A stretch of 64,000 nucleotides of DNA from an uncultured Hyphomicrobiales bacterium (GTDB taxonomy: Bacteria; Pseudomonadota; Alphaproteobacteria; Rhizobiales; Beijerinckiaceae), in NCBI GenBank assembly GCA_903902915.1, contig CAIUWR010000058.1, positions 59,415 through 123,414 on the forward strand, written 5' to 3'. Every line of letters starts with the position of its first letter. Position 1 is the stretch's first letter. The notes beneath the pieces are model-generated. The model made no database searches, was not told the origin of the DNA, and saw only the letters and a program-made list of their open reading frames with translations. Below, piece by piece: positions 1 through 8,154 of the stretch. A program made the position numbers and the translations under genes.

Positions 1-1361
1 GCGAATTGCCGGGAAGGGCGAGCATCGGCGATGGGCGCATCGCCGACCAGATTCTCGCCTCCCTGCCCTTCCAGCTCACGGGATCGCAGGCTGAGGCAAT
101 TGCGGAAATCCGCGCGGACATCGGCTCGACCAAGCGCATGTTGCGGCTGCTTCAGGGCGATGTGGGCTCGGGCAAGACTTTGGTGGCCTTGCTGACCATG
201 GCCAGCGTGGTGGAGGCGGGACGGCAGGCGGCCTTGATGGCGCCGACGGAAATTCTCGCCCGCCAGCATTACGAGCGCATGTTCCCGCTGGGCCAGAGCG
301 TCGGCATCCGCTTCGGGCTGATCACCGGACGCGACAAGGTCTCCGAACGCAACCGCACGCTGGCGGCACTGGCGGCGGGGGAGATCGACATTCTCGTTGG
401 CACCCATGCGGTGTTTCAGGAGAGCGTGGTCTTCCGCGATCTGGCCTATGCGGTGGTGGATGAGCAGCATCGCTTCGGCGTTCATCAGCGCCTCGCTTTG
501 GGCGAAAAGGGCGAGGCGGTGGATGTGCTGGTCATGACCGCCACGCCCATTCCGCGCACCCTCGTGCTCACCTATTTCGGCGACATGGATGTCTCGACCC
601 TTCGCGAGAAGCCCGCTGGCCGCAAGCCCGTTGATACCCGCGCCTTGCCGGTGGAGCGGATCGACGAAGTGGTGGGCGGGCTGCACCGGGCGCTGGATGC
701 GGGCGCGCAGGTCTATTGGGTCTGTCCGCTCGTCGAGGAGAACGAGGAGCTGGACGTCGCCGCCGCGCAGGAGCGCTTCGAATTGCTGCGGCAGTTCTTC
801 GGCGACCGGGTGGGGCTCGTGCATGGCAAGATGAAGGGGCGCGAGAAGGACGCGGCCATGGAGGCCTTCCAGCGCAACGAGACCAAGGTGCTTGTCGCCA
901 CCACCGTGATCGAGGTGGGCGTCGACGTGCCCAACGCCAGCATCATGGTGATCGAACATGCGGAGCGTTTCGGCCTGGCGCAATTGCACCAGTTGCGCGG
1001 CCGCGTGGGGCGCGGCGCCGCGAAATCGACCTGCCTGCTGCTCTACAAGGCGCCGCTGGGCGAGGTGTCGCGGGCGCGGATCAACATCATGCGCGAGACG
1101 GAGGATGGCTTCCGCATCGCGGAAGAAGACTTGCGGCTGCGGGGCGAGGGCGAGATTCTGGGCTCGCGCCAATCCGGCCTGCCGGGCTTTCGCCTCGCGA
1201 GCCTCGATGTGCAGGGGCCCCTGCTCGCCATCGCCCGCGAGGAGGCGACCCGCATTCTCGCCGACGACCCCGAGTTGCAGAGCGAACATGGCCAGGCCCT
1301 GCGCCTGCTGCTGCATCTGTTCGAGCGCGAGGAAGCCGCCAAACTGGTGCGGGCGGGCTGA
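1..1361 (+). CDS. recG: ATP-dependent DNA helicase RecG, C-terminal part (5' end outside window)
   Basis: Superfamily 2 helicase that remodels stalled replication forks and Holliday junctions. About 450 codons are present; the family is usually near 700 residues, so the wedge domain that grips the junction lies upstream of the window. The reading frame runs open to base 1, so the TTG near base 6 is not a real start. Visible motifs in order are Walker A GDVGSGKT, the DEQH box (VVDEQHRFG), motif III TATPIPRT, and motif VI QLRGRVGRG, followed by the usual C-terminal region. The stop codon lies inside a strong inverted repeat that probably ends transcription. Identification is secure from the RecG-specific DEQH and TATPIPRT combination. 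Confidence 0.95.
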   Translation, partial: ELPGRASIGDGRIADQILASLPFQLTGSQAEAIAEIRADIGSTKRMLRLLQGDVGSGKTLVALLTMASVVEAGRQAALMAPTEILARQHYERMFPLGQSVGIRFGLITGRDKVSERNRTLAALAAGEIDILVGTHAVFQESVVFRDLAYAVVDEQHRFGVHQRLALGEKGEAVDVLVMTATPIPRTLVLTYFGDMDVSTLREKPAGRKPVDTRALPVERIDEVVGGLHRALDAGAQVYWVCPLVEENEELDVAAAQERFELLRQFFGDRVGLVHGKMKGREKDAAMEAFQRNETKVLVATTVIEVGVDVPNASIMVIEHAERFGLAQLHQLRGRVGRGAAKSTCLLLYKAPLGEVSRARINIMRETEDGFRIAEEDLRLRGEGEILGSRQSGLPGFRLASLDVQGPLLAIAREEATRILADDPELQSEHGQALRLLLHLFEREEAAKLVRAG

Positions 1362-1379
1362 GCCTCAGCCCGCCGTTTT
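1352..1379 (+). terminator. Hairpin terminator shared by two convergent genes
   Basis: Eleven-base arms (GGCGGGCTGAG and CTCAGCCCGCC) separated by one base, then GTTTTC on the plus strand. The repeat contains the recG stop codon and the stop codon of the DUF502 gene on the other strand. It resembles an intrinsic terminator for recG; the minus-strand side has no clear T run. Confidence 0.55.
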
Positions 1380-2105
1380 CAACGCCTCCACCACCTCGGG
1401 CAATTCGCCGGGCGCCTTTTGCACCCCCGGCTGGATCACCCCCGCCGACATGATCAATTTGAAGGCCTCGTCCGGCGTCAAACCGACCTCGATGACCTCG
1501 GAGGCCGGCAGATAGAACCAGAATCCCGTGGTGGGATTGGGCGTGCAGGGCATGAAGACGGAGATATGATCCTCCTTGCCCGGCAAGGCGTCGGCCAGCA
1601 CCGGCGCAGGGGGCGCGGAGATGAAGGCCAGCGACCACATGCCCTTGGCCGGAAACTGCACCAGACAGACCTTGCGGAACGAAGCGCTCTTCTGGGAGAA
1701 GACCGTCTCGAAAACCTGCTTCACCGCCTTGTAGATGCCGCGCACCACCGGCATGCGGTCGAGGATCATTTCGCCCAGCCGCAGCAAGCCGCGTCCGGCG
1801 ATATTGGCGGCCAGAAAGCCCAGCAGCGTCAGCCCCAGCACCGCCAGCACCACGCCCGTGCCGGGCAGACGCACGGGCAGATAGGTGTCGGGCCAGAGGG
1901 CGGGCGGCACCAGCGGCTTCACCCAATGGTCCACCGTGTCGATGAACCACCAGACCAGCCAGCCCGTCACCGCCAGCGGCCCGGCGATGATGACGCCGGT
2001 CAGGAACCAGGCGCGCAGGCCCGCGCCAAAACCTGCGCTTCTGGGCGCCGGACTCGACGGGAAGATCTGGATGTCCTCCGCCTTGGGGATCTCTGGCTCG
2101 ATCAT
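1365..2105 (-). CDS. DUF502 family membrane protein
   Basis: A 246-residue inner-membrane protein of the DUF502 family, whose biochemical role is not established. After a polar N-terminus of about 30 residues there are two clear membrane segments, roughly residues 32-58 and 79-103. A conserved amphipathic region follows (NIAGRGLL, then RMPVVRGIYKAVKQV), which is the most recognisable part of the family. The rest is a soluble C-terminal domain. The start is an ATG. It is convergent with recG, and the two stop codons lie within one hairpin. In many alphaproteobacteria a DUF502 gene sits beside recG, so the linkage is conserved, but no functional partnership can be claimed from this. Confidence 0.85.
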   Translation of the reverse strand: MIEPEIPKAEDIQIFPSSPAPRSAGFGAGLRAWFLTGVIIAGPLAVTGWLVWWFIDTVDHWVKPLVPPALWPDTYLPVRLPGTGVVLAVLGLTLLGFLAANIAGRGLLRLGEMILDRMPVVRGIYKAVKQVFETVFSQKSASFRKVCLVQFPAKGMWSLAFISAPPAPVLADALPGKEDHISVFMPCTPNPTTGFWFYLPASEVIEVGLTPDEAFKLIMSAGVIQPGVQKAPGELPEVVEALKTAG

Positions 2106-2230
2106 GCATGCTCCGGGGCGGCGCCTGAATCGGAACGCCTCTGGTCAAGATGGGATGTCCCCTGAAATGAAGCAAGCCCGGGGCCAAGGGCTCCGGGCTG
2201 CATTTTGTTCATTCGCGAAAGATTTCAGCC

Positions 2231-3565
2231 TCAGCGCGAAAAGCCGCCAGCCTCACGCGCCGGACGCGGACGGCTGGCGCCGTTGCGGGCGAACTGGCCT
2301 TCGCGGGACGGCGCCTTGGCCTGACCGGGACGCGGACCCGTATGGGCGGGCTTGCCGGCGCCGGGACGACCCTGCGGCTTGCCGTTGCGGCCGCCGGGGG
2401 CGGCGGCGCGCGGTGGCTCGCTCAAGGGACGCGCGCCGGGCTGGCGGCGGTCGGTGGCGGGAATCGACTGGCGCGTCAGCTTCTCGATGGCGCGCAGCAG
2501 ATGACGCTCGGCGTCGTCGCACAGGGTGAAGGCCGCGCCATCGGAACCGGCGCGCGCGGTGCGGCCGATGCGATGGACGTAGCTTTCAGCGACGTCGGGC
2601 AATTCGTAATTCACGACATGGGTCACGCCGTCCACGTCGATGCCGCGGGCGGCGATGTCGGTGGCGACCAGCACCGGGGTGCGGCCTGCGCGGAAGGTTT
2701 CAAGCGCCCGCTCGCGCTGGCCCTGGCTCTTGTTGCCATGGATCGCGACGGCGGAAATGCCGCATGTGCCAAGATATTCCGTCACCTTGTCAGCGCCGCG
2801 CTTGGTGCGGGTGAAGACGATGGTGCGCTTGACCTCGGGGCGCTTCAGCAATTCGGCCAGAAGCTCGCGCTTGCGGGTCGCCTCCACATGGAAGACTTCC
2901 TGCTTGATGCGCTCGGCGGTGGTGGCGACGGGGGTCACCGACACCTGAACGGGATTGCGCAGCATGTCGCCAGCAAGACCCGCGATCTCCTTCGGCATGG
3001 TGGCCGAGAAGAACAGGTTCTGACGCTCGCGCGGCAGCTTGGCGACGATCTTGCGGATCGGCACCACGAAGCCGAGATCCAGCATGTGGTCGGCCTCGTC
3101 CAGCACGACGACTTCGGTGCGGTCGAGTCGGACATTGCCGGTGCCCATATGGTCGAGCAGACGGCCGGGGGTGGCGACGACCACGTCGAGGCCGCGCGCC
3201 AGCACCTGACGCTGCGGCCCAAGCGACACGCCGCCGACGATGCAGGCGACCTGAAGGCGGGCGAAACGGCCATAGGTGCGGAAACTCTCGGCGATCTGCG
3301 CCGCCAGCTCACGGGTGGGCGCGAGCACGAGAACGCGCACGAAGCCGGGATCGGAGCGGCGCGGATTGGCCAGCAGGCGCTGGATGATCGGCAGCGCGAA
3401 GGCGGCCGTCTTGCCGGTGCCGGTCTGAGCGATGCCAAGCAGATCGCGGCCCTGCAACAGCGAGGGAATCGACTGGGCCTGAATGGGAGTGGGATGGGTG
3501 TAGCCTTCTTCCGCGAGGGCGCGGAGAAGCGTCTCGACGAGGCCGAGATCCTTGAACTGGGTCAA
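2231..3565 (-). CDS. rhlE: DEAD-box RNA helicase, RhlE type
   Basis: ATP-dependent RNA helicase of about 444 residues that unwinds short RNA duplexes, typically in ribosome assembly, mRNA turnover and cold adaptation. Motifs appear in order: Q motif (GYTHPTPIQ), motif I AQTGTGKT, motif Ia PTRELA, motif II DEAD, motif III SAT, motif V ARGIDV and motif VI HRIGRTARAG. The last 70 residues form a basic, Gly/Pro/Arg-rich low-complexity tail, as in RhlE proteins, thought to contact RNA. The only suitable start is a TTG without a good Shine-Dalgarno sequence, so the exact N-terminus is uncertain by a few residues. A leader of up to about 280 bases precedes it, in line with the post-transcriptional control known for such helicases. 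Confidence 0.9.
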   Translation of the reverse strand: MTQFKDLGLVETLLRALAEEGYTHPTPIQAQSIPSLLQGRDLLGIAQTGTGKTAAFALPIIQRLLANPRRSDPGFVRVLVLAPTRELAAQIAESFRTYGRFARLQVACIVGGVSLGPQRQVLARGLDVVVATPGRLLDHMGTGNVRLDRTEVVVLDEADHMLDLGFVVPIRKIVAKLPRERQNLFFSATMPKEIAGLAGDMLRNPVQVSVTPVATTAERIKQEVFHVEATRKRELLAELLKRPEVKRTIVFTRTKRGADKVTEYLGTCGISAVAIHGNKSQGQRERALETFRAGRTPVLVATDIAARGIDVDGVTHVVNYELPDVAESYVHRIGRTARAGSDGAAFTLCDDAERHLLRAIEKLTRQSIPATDRRQPGARPLSEPPRAAAPGGRNGKPQGRPGAGKPAHTGPRPGQAKAPSREGQFARNGASRPRPAREAGGFSR

Positions 3566-3843
3566 TGCGTCAACTTTCGATAAAGCCCATGCGGCCCATG
3601 CGCCAAGCGCACAGCCTGAGCCGTTAAGAGGGGACGAGCCCCGCGTAACTGGGCCGTGTCGAAGTCAGGAGATACGAGCGCTCGACAGGAGTGCCAGAGA
3701 TGCCAGCCTACGCGACTGGAGCGCTGTTGCTGCGTTGCAGCGAGATGGGGACTACGCGATTATGGGCGTGGGGTCAAGGGAATTGGCGGCGTCCCTCCCT
3801 CACTGCCTGATGCGGCCAGCCTCCGAGGCTGCACAAACCGCCA
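3566..3843. other. Intergenic region with no recognisable gene
   Basis: This stretch lies between the 3' end of the FitB-like toxin gene and the start of the RNA helicase, both on the minus strand. It must hold the helicase promoter and leader. I see no conserved RNA fold, tRNA or credible short gene; the open frames here lack ribosome binding sites and coding character. Confidence 0.5.
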
Positions 3844-4260
3844 TCATGAATGGCCGACGAATGTGAAAGGATCAAAAAACGGAACATCAAAATGCGCAAA
3901 ATCCCTTGAGTTGCGAGTAACGACCGTCAAACCATGCACCTGAGCCGTGGCGGCGATCAGCGCATCCTCATAGGCATGATCAGACCGCGCGAACATCCAG
4001 CGGGCATGAAGGCGAAAGATACGACCATCGACAGGCAGAACGGCGAATGTCTGCTCAACCTTGTCCGCCCATTGCTCGATCTCCTGAGCTTTTTGAGCGT
4101 CGCGTTGACGCAGCTTTTCAACGCCTCCCTGAATTTCGCCGAGCGACAAGGCGCTTATATGCAAAGCAGCGTCCGGGACAGTTTCGAGCCACGCTAAAAC
4201 TGCCCCATGCGGTTTGACGCGCCGCAGCTCCGAGATGACATTTGTATCCAGCAGATACAT
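3844..4260 (-). CDS. PIN-domain toxin, FitB/VapC-like
   Basis: Probable ribonuclease toxin of a type II toxin-antitoxin pair, about 138 residues. The PIN fold is indicated by the N-terminal MYLLDTNVISELRR, with the first acidic metal ligand, a glutamate in SLGEIQGG, and the later acidic cluster around YEDALIAATAQ that completes the Mg2+ site. The start is taken as the ATG, which gives the typical N-terminus. A TTG two codons upstream would overlap the antitoxin stop as TTGA. It lies directly downstream of a Phd-type antitoxin gene, which supports pairing. Such toxins cleave RNA, often initiator tRNA or rRNA; the target here is unknown. Confidence 0.85.
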   Translation of the reverse strand: MYLLDTNVISELRRVKPHGAVLAWLETVPDAALHISALSLGEIQGGVEKLRQRDAQKAQEIEQWADKVEQTFAVLPVDGRIFRLHARWMFARSDHAYEDALIAATAQVHGLTVVTRNSRDFAHFDVPFFDPFTFVGHS

Positions 4261-4262
4261 TT

Positions 4263-4517
4263 TCAAAATTCCGGTGCGGCGCGATGGCGCGCCTCACCAC
4301 GGGGCGAAATCAGGAGATCGTCGCACCGCGCTTCCTTCGCAAGCAGCAAGCTCTTCAGGCTAGGCCGCGCCGCGCTTAGGCGACGCCATTCCTCGACGGG
4401 AATCAGGACCGCCGCGTCTGCTCCCCTTTTGGTGACAAGCTGCGGTCCTTCGCGCTCGCAGGCGGTGAGCAGCTCGGAAAATCTGGCTTTGGCTTCCTGC
4501 ACGGGCCAGGACTTCAT
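4263..4517 (-). CDS. Phd/YefM-type antitoxin
   Basis: An 84-residue antitoxin of the Phd/YefM family, expected to bind DNA at its own promoter through its N-terminal half and to neutralise the PIN toxin through its C-terminal half. The N-terminus MKSWPVQEAKARFSELL and the VTKRGADAAVLIP segment are characteristic. It starts with ATG shortly after an AGGAG-like site. It is co-directional with the toxin gene, with essentially no gap. Upstream, CTAG half-sites separated by eight bases (near 4532-4547) could be part of an operator, but this is a weak signal. Confidence 0.85.
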   Translation of the reverse strand: MKSWPVQEAKARFSELLTACEREGPQLVTKRGADAAVLIPVEEWRRLSAARPSLKSLLLAKEARCDDLLISPRGEARHRAAPEF

Positions 4518-5213
4518 GGCCTGTCTCCTGACTAGTTAGATGGCTAGGCATTATGGCCTCATCTGGCGGTGATGCAAGCCCGCCCGCCGCCATCGCCGTC
4601 GCCATCGAGTCTTGAATGGGCGGTCGGTTCTGGGCATGGCTGCTCACGCAAATGCTTGCATCCCGCACGCGAAACCGCGCCGGGTTGATGGGGCATGCGC
4701 GCCCCTTGAGGGGCTGGGGGCGCCGCTTTGGCGCTGATGGGGTGTGGGTTGATCGCCTCACGGCGCCCCCGGCGCGGATTCTTCGATCGTCGCTCCCGCT
4801 CTTGGCCCGGGCCTCGTCACGCTCCAGCCTCTGGCGGAGGGGGAACGGCAGGCCCTGATGCGGCGCTGGAGCCCACGGCTGTGAGCCCGCCAGATCCGCA
4901 CCTCAGGTTTGTGAGCGTCATCGCTCAGACCGGTCGTTGTGCCGGACGGGCGGGTGACTGGGCGTAGCGTCAGCGGGAGAACCCCTTTTGACATGTCCAC
5001 CGGCGGCCAGCCGATGAACCACGCCTTTTGCGCATGATCGCCCGAGCGATGAACTCCGGTAGTCCACCCCGCAGGAACCGCTCCCCACCCCCCGAAAACG
5101 ACCGCTCGCGTTCAGTCCCTCATGGGGCGGGGATGCGGCATAGTTGGGCGATGTTGGGGAAAAAGTCAAGGATTATTTTCTTTCCACCTGCAAGCGCTCA
5201 TGTTCGACGAACC
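4518..5213. other. About 0.7 kb with no recognisable gene
   Basis: The DNA between the two divergent toxin-antitoxin pairs carries several short open frames on both strands, but none has a plausible ribosome binding site, domain or biased codon use. Composition is uneven, with AT-richer patches near both ends that probably hold the antitoxin promoters. It may be decayed accessory DNA; I could not identify its source. Confidence 0.5.
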
Positions 5214-5242
5214 TTGGACCCTGACTGATTTTCTGGTATCTA
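5214..5242 (+). promoter_or_regulatory. Sigma-70-type promoter for the VapBC pair
   Basis: A -35 hexamer TTGGAC (5214-5219) is followed after 17 bases by a -10 hexamer TATCTA (5237-5242). The spacing is ideal and the promoter points at the antitoxin gene, giving a leader of about 20 bases. The surrounding sequence is AT-rich compared with the window. Confidence 0.5.
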
Positions 5243-5270
5243 TTAAAAATAGTCATCATTGGGGGCGCCA

Positions 5271-5543
5271 GTGACAACCTCCGTTGAAAAGTCGCCAACC
5301 GCCAAGCTTTTCATGCACGGCCGCAGTCAGGCGGTGCGCCTGCCTAAAGCGTTCCGCTTTGAAGGCAAGGAAGTGCGCGTCAGCCGCGTGGGCGAAAAGG
5401 TGATCCTTGAGCCCATGGAGCCGACGCCCATCGACGTCGATGCGCTTTGGTCAAGGCTCGACGCCATGGGGGCGCGCGATTTTCTCATCGAGGGTTTGCC
5501 TGATGACGCGCCGGTCGAGCCTGAAGATTTCGATCTCGGCTGA
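5271..5543 (+). CDS. vapB: VapB-type antitoxin (AbrB/SpoVT fold)
   Basis: A roughly 90-residue antitoxin with an N-terminal swapped-hairpin AbrB DNA-binding domain. The segment [19 protein letters not shown] is the family hallmark, and the acidic C-terminus ([10 protein letters not shown]) is the usual toxin-binding tail. The start is taken as GTG at 5271, preceded by GGGGGCG; an in-frame TTG at 5259 would also work. The gene ends eight bases before the VapC start, so the two are co-transcribed. It probably represses its own promoter together with the toxin. Confidence 0.88.
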   Translation: MTTSVEKSPTAKLFMHGRSQAVRLPKAFRFEGKEVRVSRVGEKVILEPMEPTPIDVDALWSRLDAMGARDFLIEGLPDDAPVEPEDFDLG

Positions 5544-5551
5544 GACCGCGC

Positions 5552-5959
5552 ATGTTCTGCCTTGATACAAATGTCATCATCCACGCGATCAACCGGCGTC
5601 GCCCTGAATTTGCAGCGCGCATTTCGCACGAACTTCAAACCGGGCGGACGCTGATCGTGCCGGCCATTGTGCGCTTTGAACTTGAATATGGCCTGGCTCG
5701 CAGCGAACGACGCGAGGCCAATCGCGCCATTCTGGCGACCTTGCTGGCGCGTGGATTCGAGCAACCCGCTTTCGACCTCGAAGACGCCGCCGAGGCTGGC
5801 GACATCCGCGCCGGGCTGGAGGCCAAGGGCGCGCCCATTGGCCCCTATGACATCCTCATCGCAGCGCAGGCGCGCCGTCGGGGCGCGGCCCTGGTCACGT
5901 TGAACCGCCGCGAATTCGAACGCGTGCCCGGCTTGATCGTGACTGATTGGGCCGACTGA
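5552..5959 (+). CDS. vapC: VapC-type PIN-domain ribonuclease toxin
   Basis: A 135-residue PIN-domain toxin. The N-terminus MFCLDTNVIIHAI holds the first catalytic aspartate, the RFELEYGLA segment the conserved glutamate, and GPYDILIAAQA the later aspartate of the metal site. Family members are Mg2+-dependent endoribonucleases acting on specific tRNA or rRNA. It follows the VapB gene by eight bases. The C-terminal segment LVTLNRREFERVPGL is typical of VapC proteins. The downstream gene (opgH) is convergent, with only about 20 bases between. Confidence 0.9.
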   Translation: MFCLDTNVIIHAINRRRPEFAARISHELQTGRTLIVPAIVRFELEYGLARSERREANRAILATLLARGFEQPAFDLEDAAEAGDIRAGLEAKGAPIGPYDILIAAQARRRGAALVTLNRREFERVPGLIVTDWAD

Positions 5960-5982
5960 CGACTGCGGAGCCGCCCGGCCCC

Positions 5983-8154
5983 CTACTCCACTCGCACCGG
6001 CGCGCTTGCGGGCAATCTCGCCAGCAGGGCGATCAGCGCCCGGTCTTGCAGCACCACATTGCGCTCCTTGGGGCGGAGCCAGCGGGCGGCTTCTTCGGCG
6101 CTGTCGGCGTCGTTCAGCTTGGCTTCGGCCACGGCCCGGTCGGGATCCACCACGCCGCGCACATGGGGCTTCACGGGCGGCAGGAAGGCTTCGTGCAAGG
6201 CGCGGAAGGCAGGGTCGGCGTGGATCGCCAGAATGCCGTCGGCCTCGTCGAGATTTTCGCTCGCGAGTTCGGCTGACAGGGCGTTGGCGCGGGTGGCGAC
6301 CGGCGGGGGGCTCGTCTCCTCTGGAGTCAGCAGAAGGCCGAGGCGCTTCAGGGCGAGGCCGATGGAGAGCATGCCGCTGCCCCAGGACAGGAAGATCGCC
6401 AGAATCAGCCCCGCGATGGTGGGCGACATCCAGGCCACCAGCGAGGGCGAGATCAGGAGGCCCGCGATCAACGTCACGAAGCCCAGAGCGACATGGGAGC
6501 GGTGGCGGCGCACGATGCTGGAGAAGGGGATCGAGCCGTCGTCGCGCCGCTGCGGATTCCAGCCGGTGTCGCGGCCAAAGACGATCTGCATCACCGAGCC
6601 GGTCTGGATCACCATCATCACCGGCGCGAAAAGCGCCGACATCAGCGTTTCCACCAAGGCTGAGGCGACGAGGCGCAGACCGCCGCCGCTCGCCCGTCTG
6701 GTGGCGCCATCGCAAAGCGCGATCACCAGCCCCATGAGCTTGGGCGCCAGCAGCACCGCCATGGTGAGGCCGAAGAGCGCCAGCGCGCGCTCGGCGTCAA
6801 ACCGCGGCCATGCGGGGAAGAGCCTGAATTCATTGGTGAAATATTCTGGCCTGATATAGGCCGACTGAAACACCAGCACGATGCCGACAATGAGCTGCGC
6901 CATCCACAGAGGCGAGGCCAGATAGCTCATGATGCCGGTGGCGAAATGCTGGCGGGTGGCCAGCTTCAGCCCTCTTGAGGCGATCACGCGCGAATGTTGC
7001 AGATTGCCCTGGCACCAGCGCCGGTCGCGCGCCGCCAGATCAATGAGCGAGGGCGGGCTCTCCTCAAAGCTGCCGCCAAGCGTGGGCAGCATATAGACCG
7101 CATAGCCCGCGCGCCGGATCAGCGCCGCCTCGACGAAGTCGTGGCTCAGGATATGGCCGCCGAAGGGCGGGCGCCCCCGCAGGTCCGGCAGTCCGCAATG
7201 GTCGGCGAAAGCCTTGGTGCGGATGATGGCGTTGTGGCCCCAGTAATTGCCATCGCGCCCCGACCAGACCGCGAGGCCCGCCGCGATCACCGGCCCATAG
7301 ATGCGGGCGGCGAATTGCTGCACGCGGGCGAACATGGTGTTGCGGTTGATGATGAGGGGCAGCGACTGGATGATGCCCGCGTCCGGGTCCGCCTCCATGG
7401 CGGCGGTCAGCGCGAGGATGGCGTCGGCGGTCATCAGGCTGTCGGCGTCCAGCACCACCATATGGGCGTAGGCGCCGCCCCAGGTCGTGACGAAATCGCC
7501 GATATTGCCAGCCTTGCGGCTCGTGTTCTTCGGCCGCCGCCGATAGAAGATCCGCGCGCCCGCGCCAAGCCGCGCCCGCATGGCCACAAAGGCGCGCTCC
7601 TCGGCGATCCAGACATCGGCGTTGGTGGTGTCGGACAGGAAGAACCAGTCGAAATGCTCGCCAAGGCCGGTGGCGGCGACGTCTTCATGGATCGCCTGCA
7701 TGGCGCTGAAGACCCGCGAGGGCGCCTCGTTGTAGATCGGCATGACGATGGCTGTGCGGGCGCCCAGCGTTCCGGGCCGGGCCGGCCTTGCGCTCCCTTT
7801 CGTCAAGAGCCAGCCAAAGCCCAGCAGGCCGCTGGTGAAGGCGATGGCGATCCACGAGAAATTGCAGACGAAGAGCACCAGCAACGCCCATTTCAGGGTG
7901 GTGATCGCGCCGATATTCACGACGCCATACATTTCGGTCGCGCCATAGACGGTCAGCGCCAGCCCGCCGCCGAACACGAAGAGGCGGGCGAGCCACGGCG
8001 TGCGCCACAGAGTCGGCGCCTGCGGCTTGCGGCGCTCGCTCGCGTCGAACTGGCGCAGGGACTGGGTGGGCATGGGCAGCAGCGCCGCCGGGGGCATGCA
8101 ATGCTCCAGATCCATCGGCGCGGGCGCGTCTTGGCGTTCGATCAGGGCGTCCAT
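5983..8154 (-). CDS. opgH: Glucans biosynthesis glucosyltransferase OpgH (MdoH)
   Basis: Inner-membrane family 2 glycosyltransferase that polymerises the beta-glucan backbone of osmoregulated periplasmic glucans from UDP-glucose. The 723-residue protein has membrane segments after a cytoplasmic N-terminus, then the catalytic domain with a DAD motif (VVLDADSL), a later acidic motif (SHDFVEAALIRRAGY) and the RRWCQGN form of the Q/RxxRW motif, then further membrane segments. It is somewhat shorter than the enterobacterial protein, with a reduced C-terminal tail. Its start overlaps the stop of opgG by 13 bases, so the two are translationally coupled. Confidence 0.93.
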   Translation of the reverse strand: MDALIERQDAPAPMDLEHCMPPAALLPMPTQSLRQFDASERRKPQAPTLWRTPWLARLFVFGGGLALTVYGATEMYGVVNIGAITTLKWALLVLFVCNFSWIAIAFTSGLLGFGWLLTKGSARPARPGTLGARTAIVMPIYNEAPSRVFSAMQAIHEDVAATGLGEHFDWFFLSDTTNADVWIAEERAFVAMRARLGAGARIFYRRRPKNTSRKAGNIGDFVTTWGGAYAHMVVLDADSLMTADAILALTAAMEADPDAGIIQSLPLIINRNTMFARVQQFAARIYGPVIAAGLAVWSGRDGNYWGHNAIIRTKAFADHCGLPDLRGRPPFGGHILSHDFVEAALIRRAGYAVYMLPTLGGSFEESPPSLIDLAARDRRWCQGNLQHSRVIASRGLKLATRQHFATGIMSYLASPLWMAQLIVGIVLVFQSAYIRPEYFTNEFRLFPAWPRFDAERALALFGLTMAVLLAPKLMGLVIALCDGATRRASGGGLRLVASALVETLMSALFAPVMMVIQTGSVMQIVFGRDTGWNPQRRDDGSIPFSSIVRRHRSHVALGFVTLIAGLLISPSLVAWMSPTIAGLILAIFLSWGSGMLSIGLALKRLGLLLTPEETSPPPVATRANALSAELASENLDEADGILAIHADPAFRALHEAFLPPVKPHVRGVVDPDRAVAEAKLNDADSAEEAARWLRPKERNVVLQDRALIALLARLPASAPVRVE

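Noticed and set aside
4758..5169. Minus-strand open frames of about 80 codons in the gap between the toxin pairs
   Set aside because: No start context, domain or conserved pattern; composition is like random GC-rich DNA.
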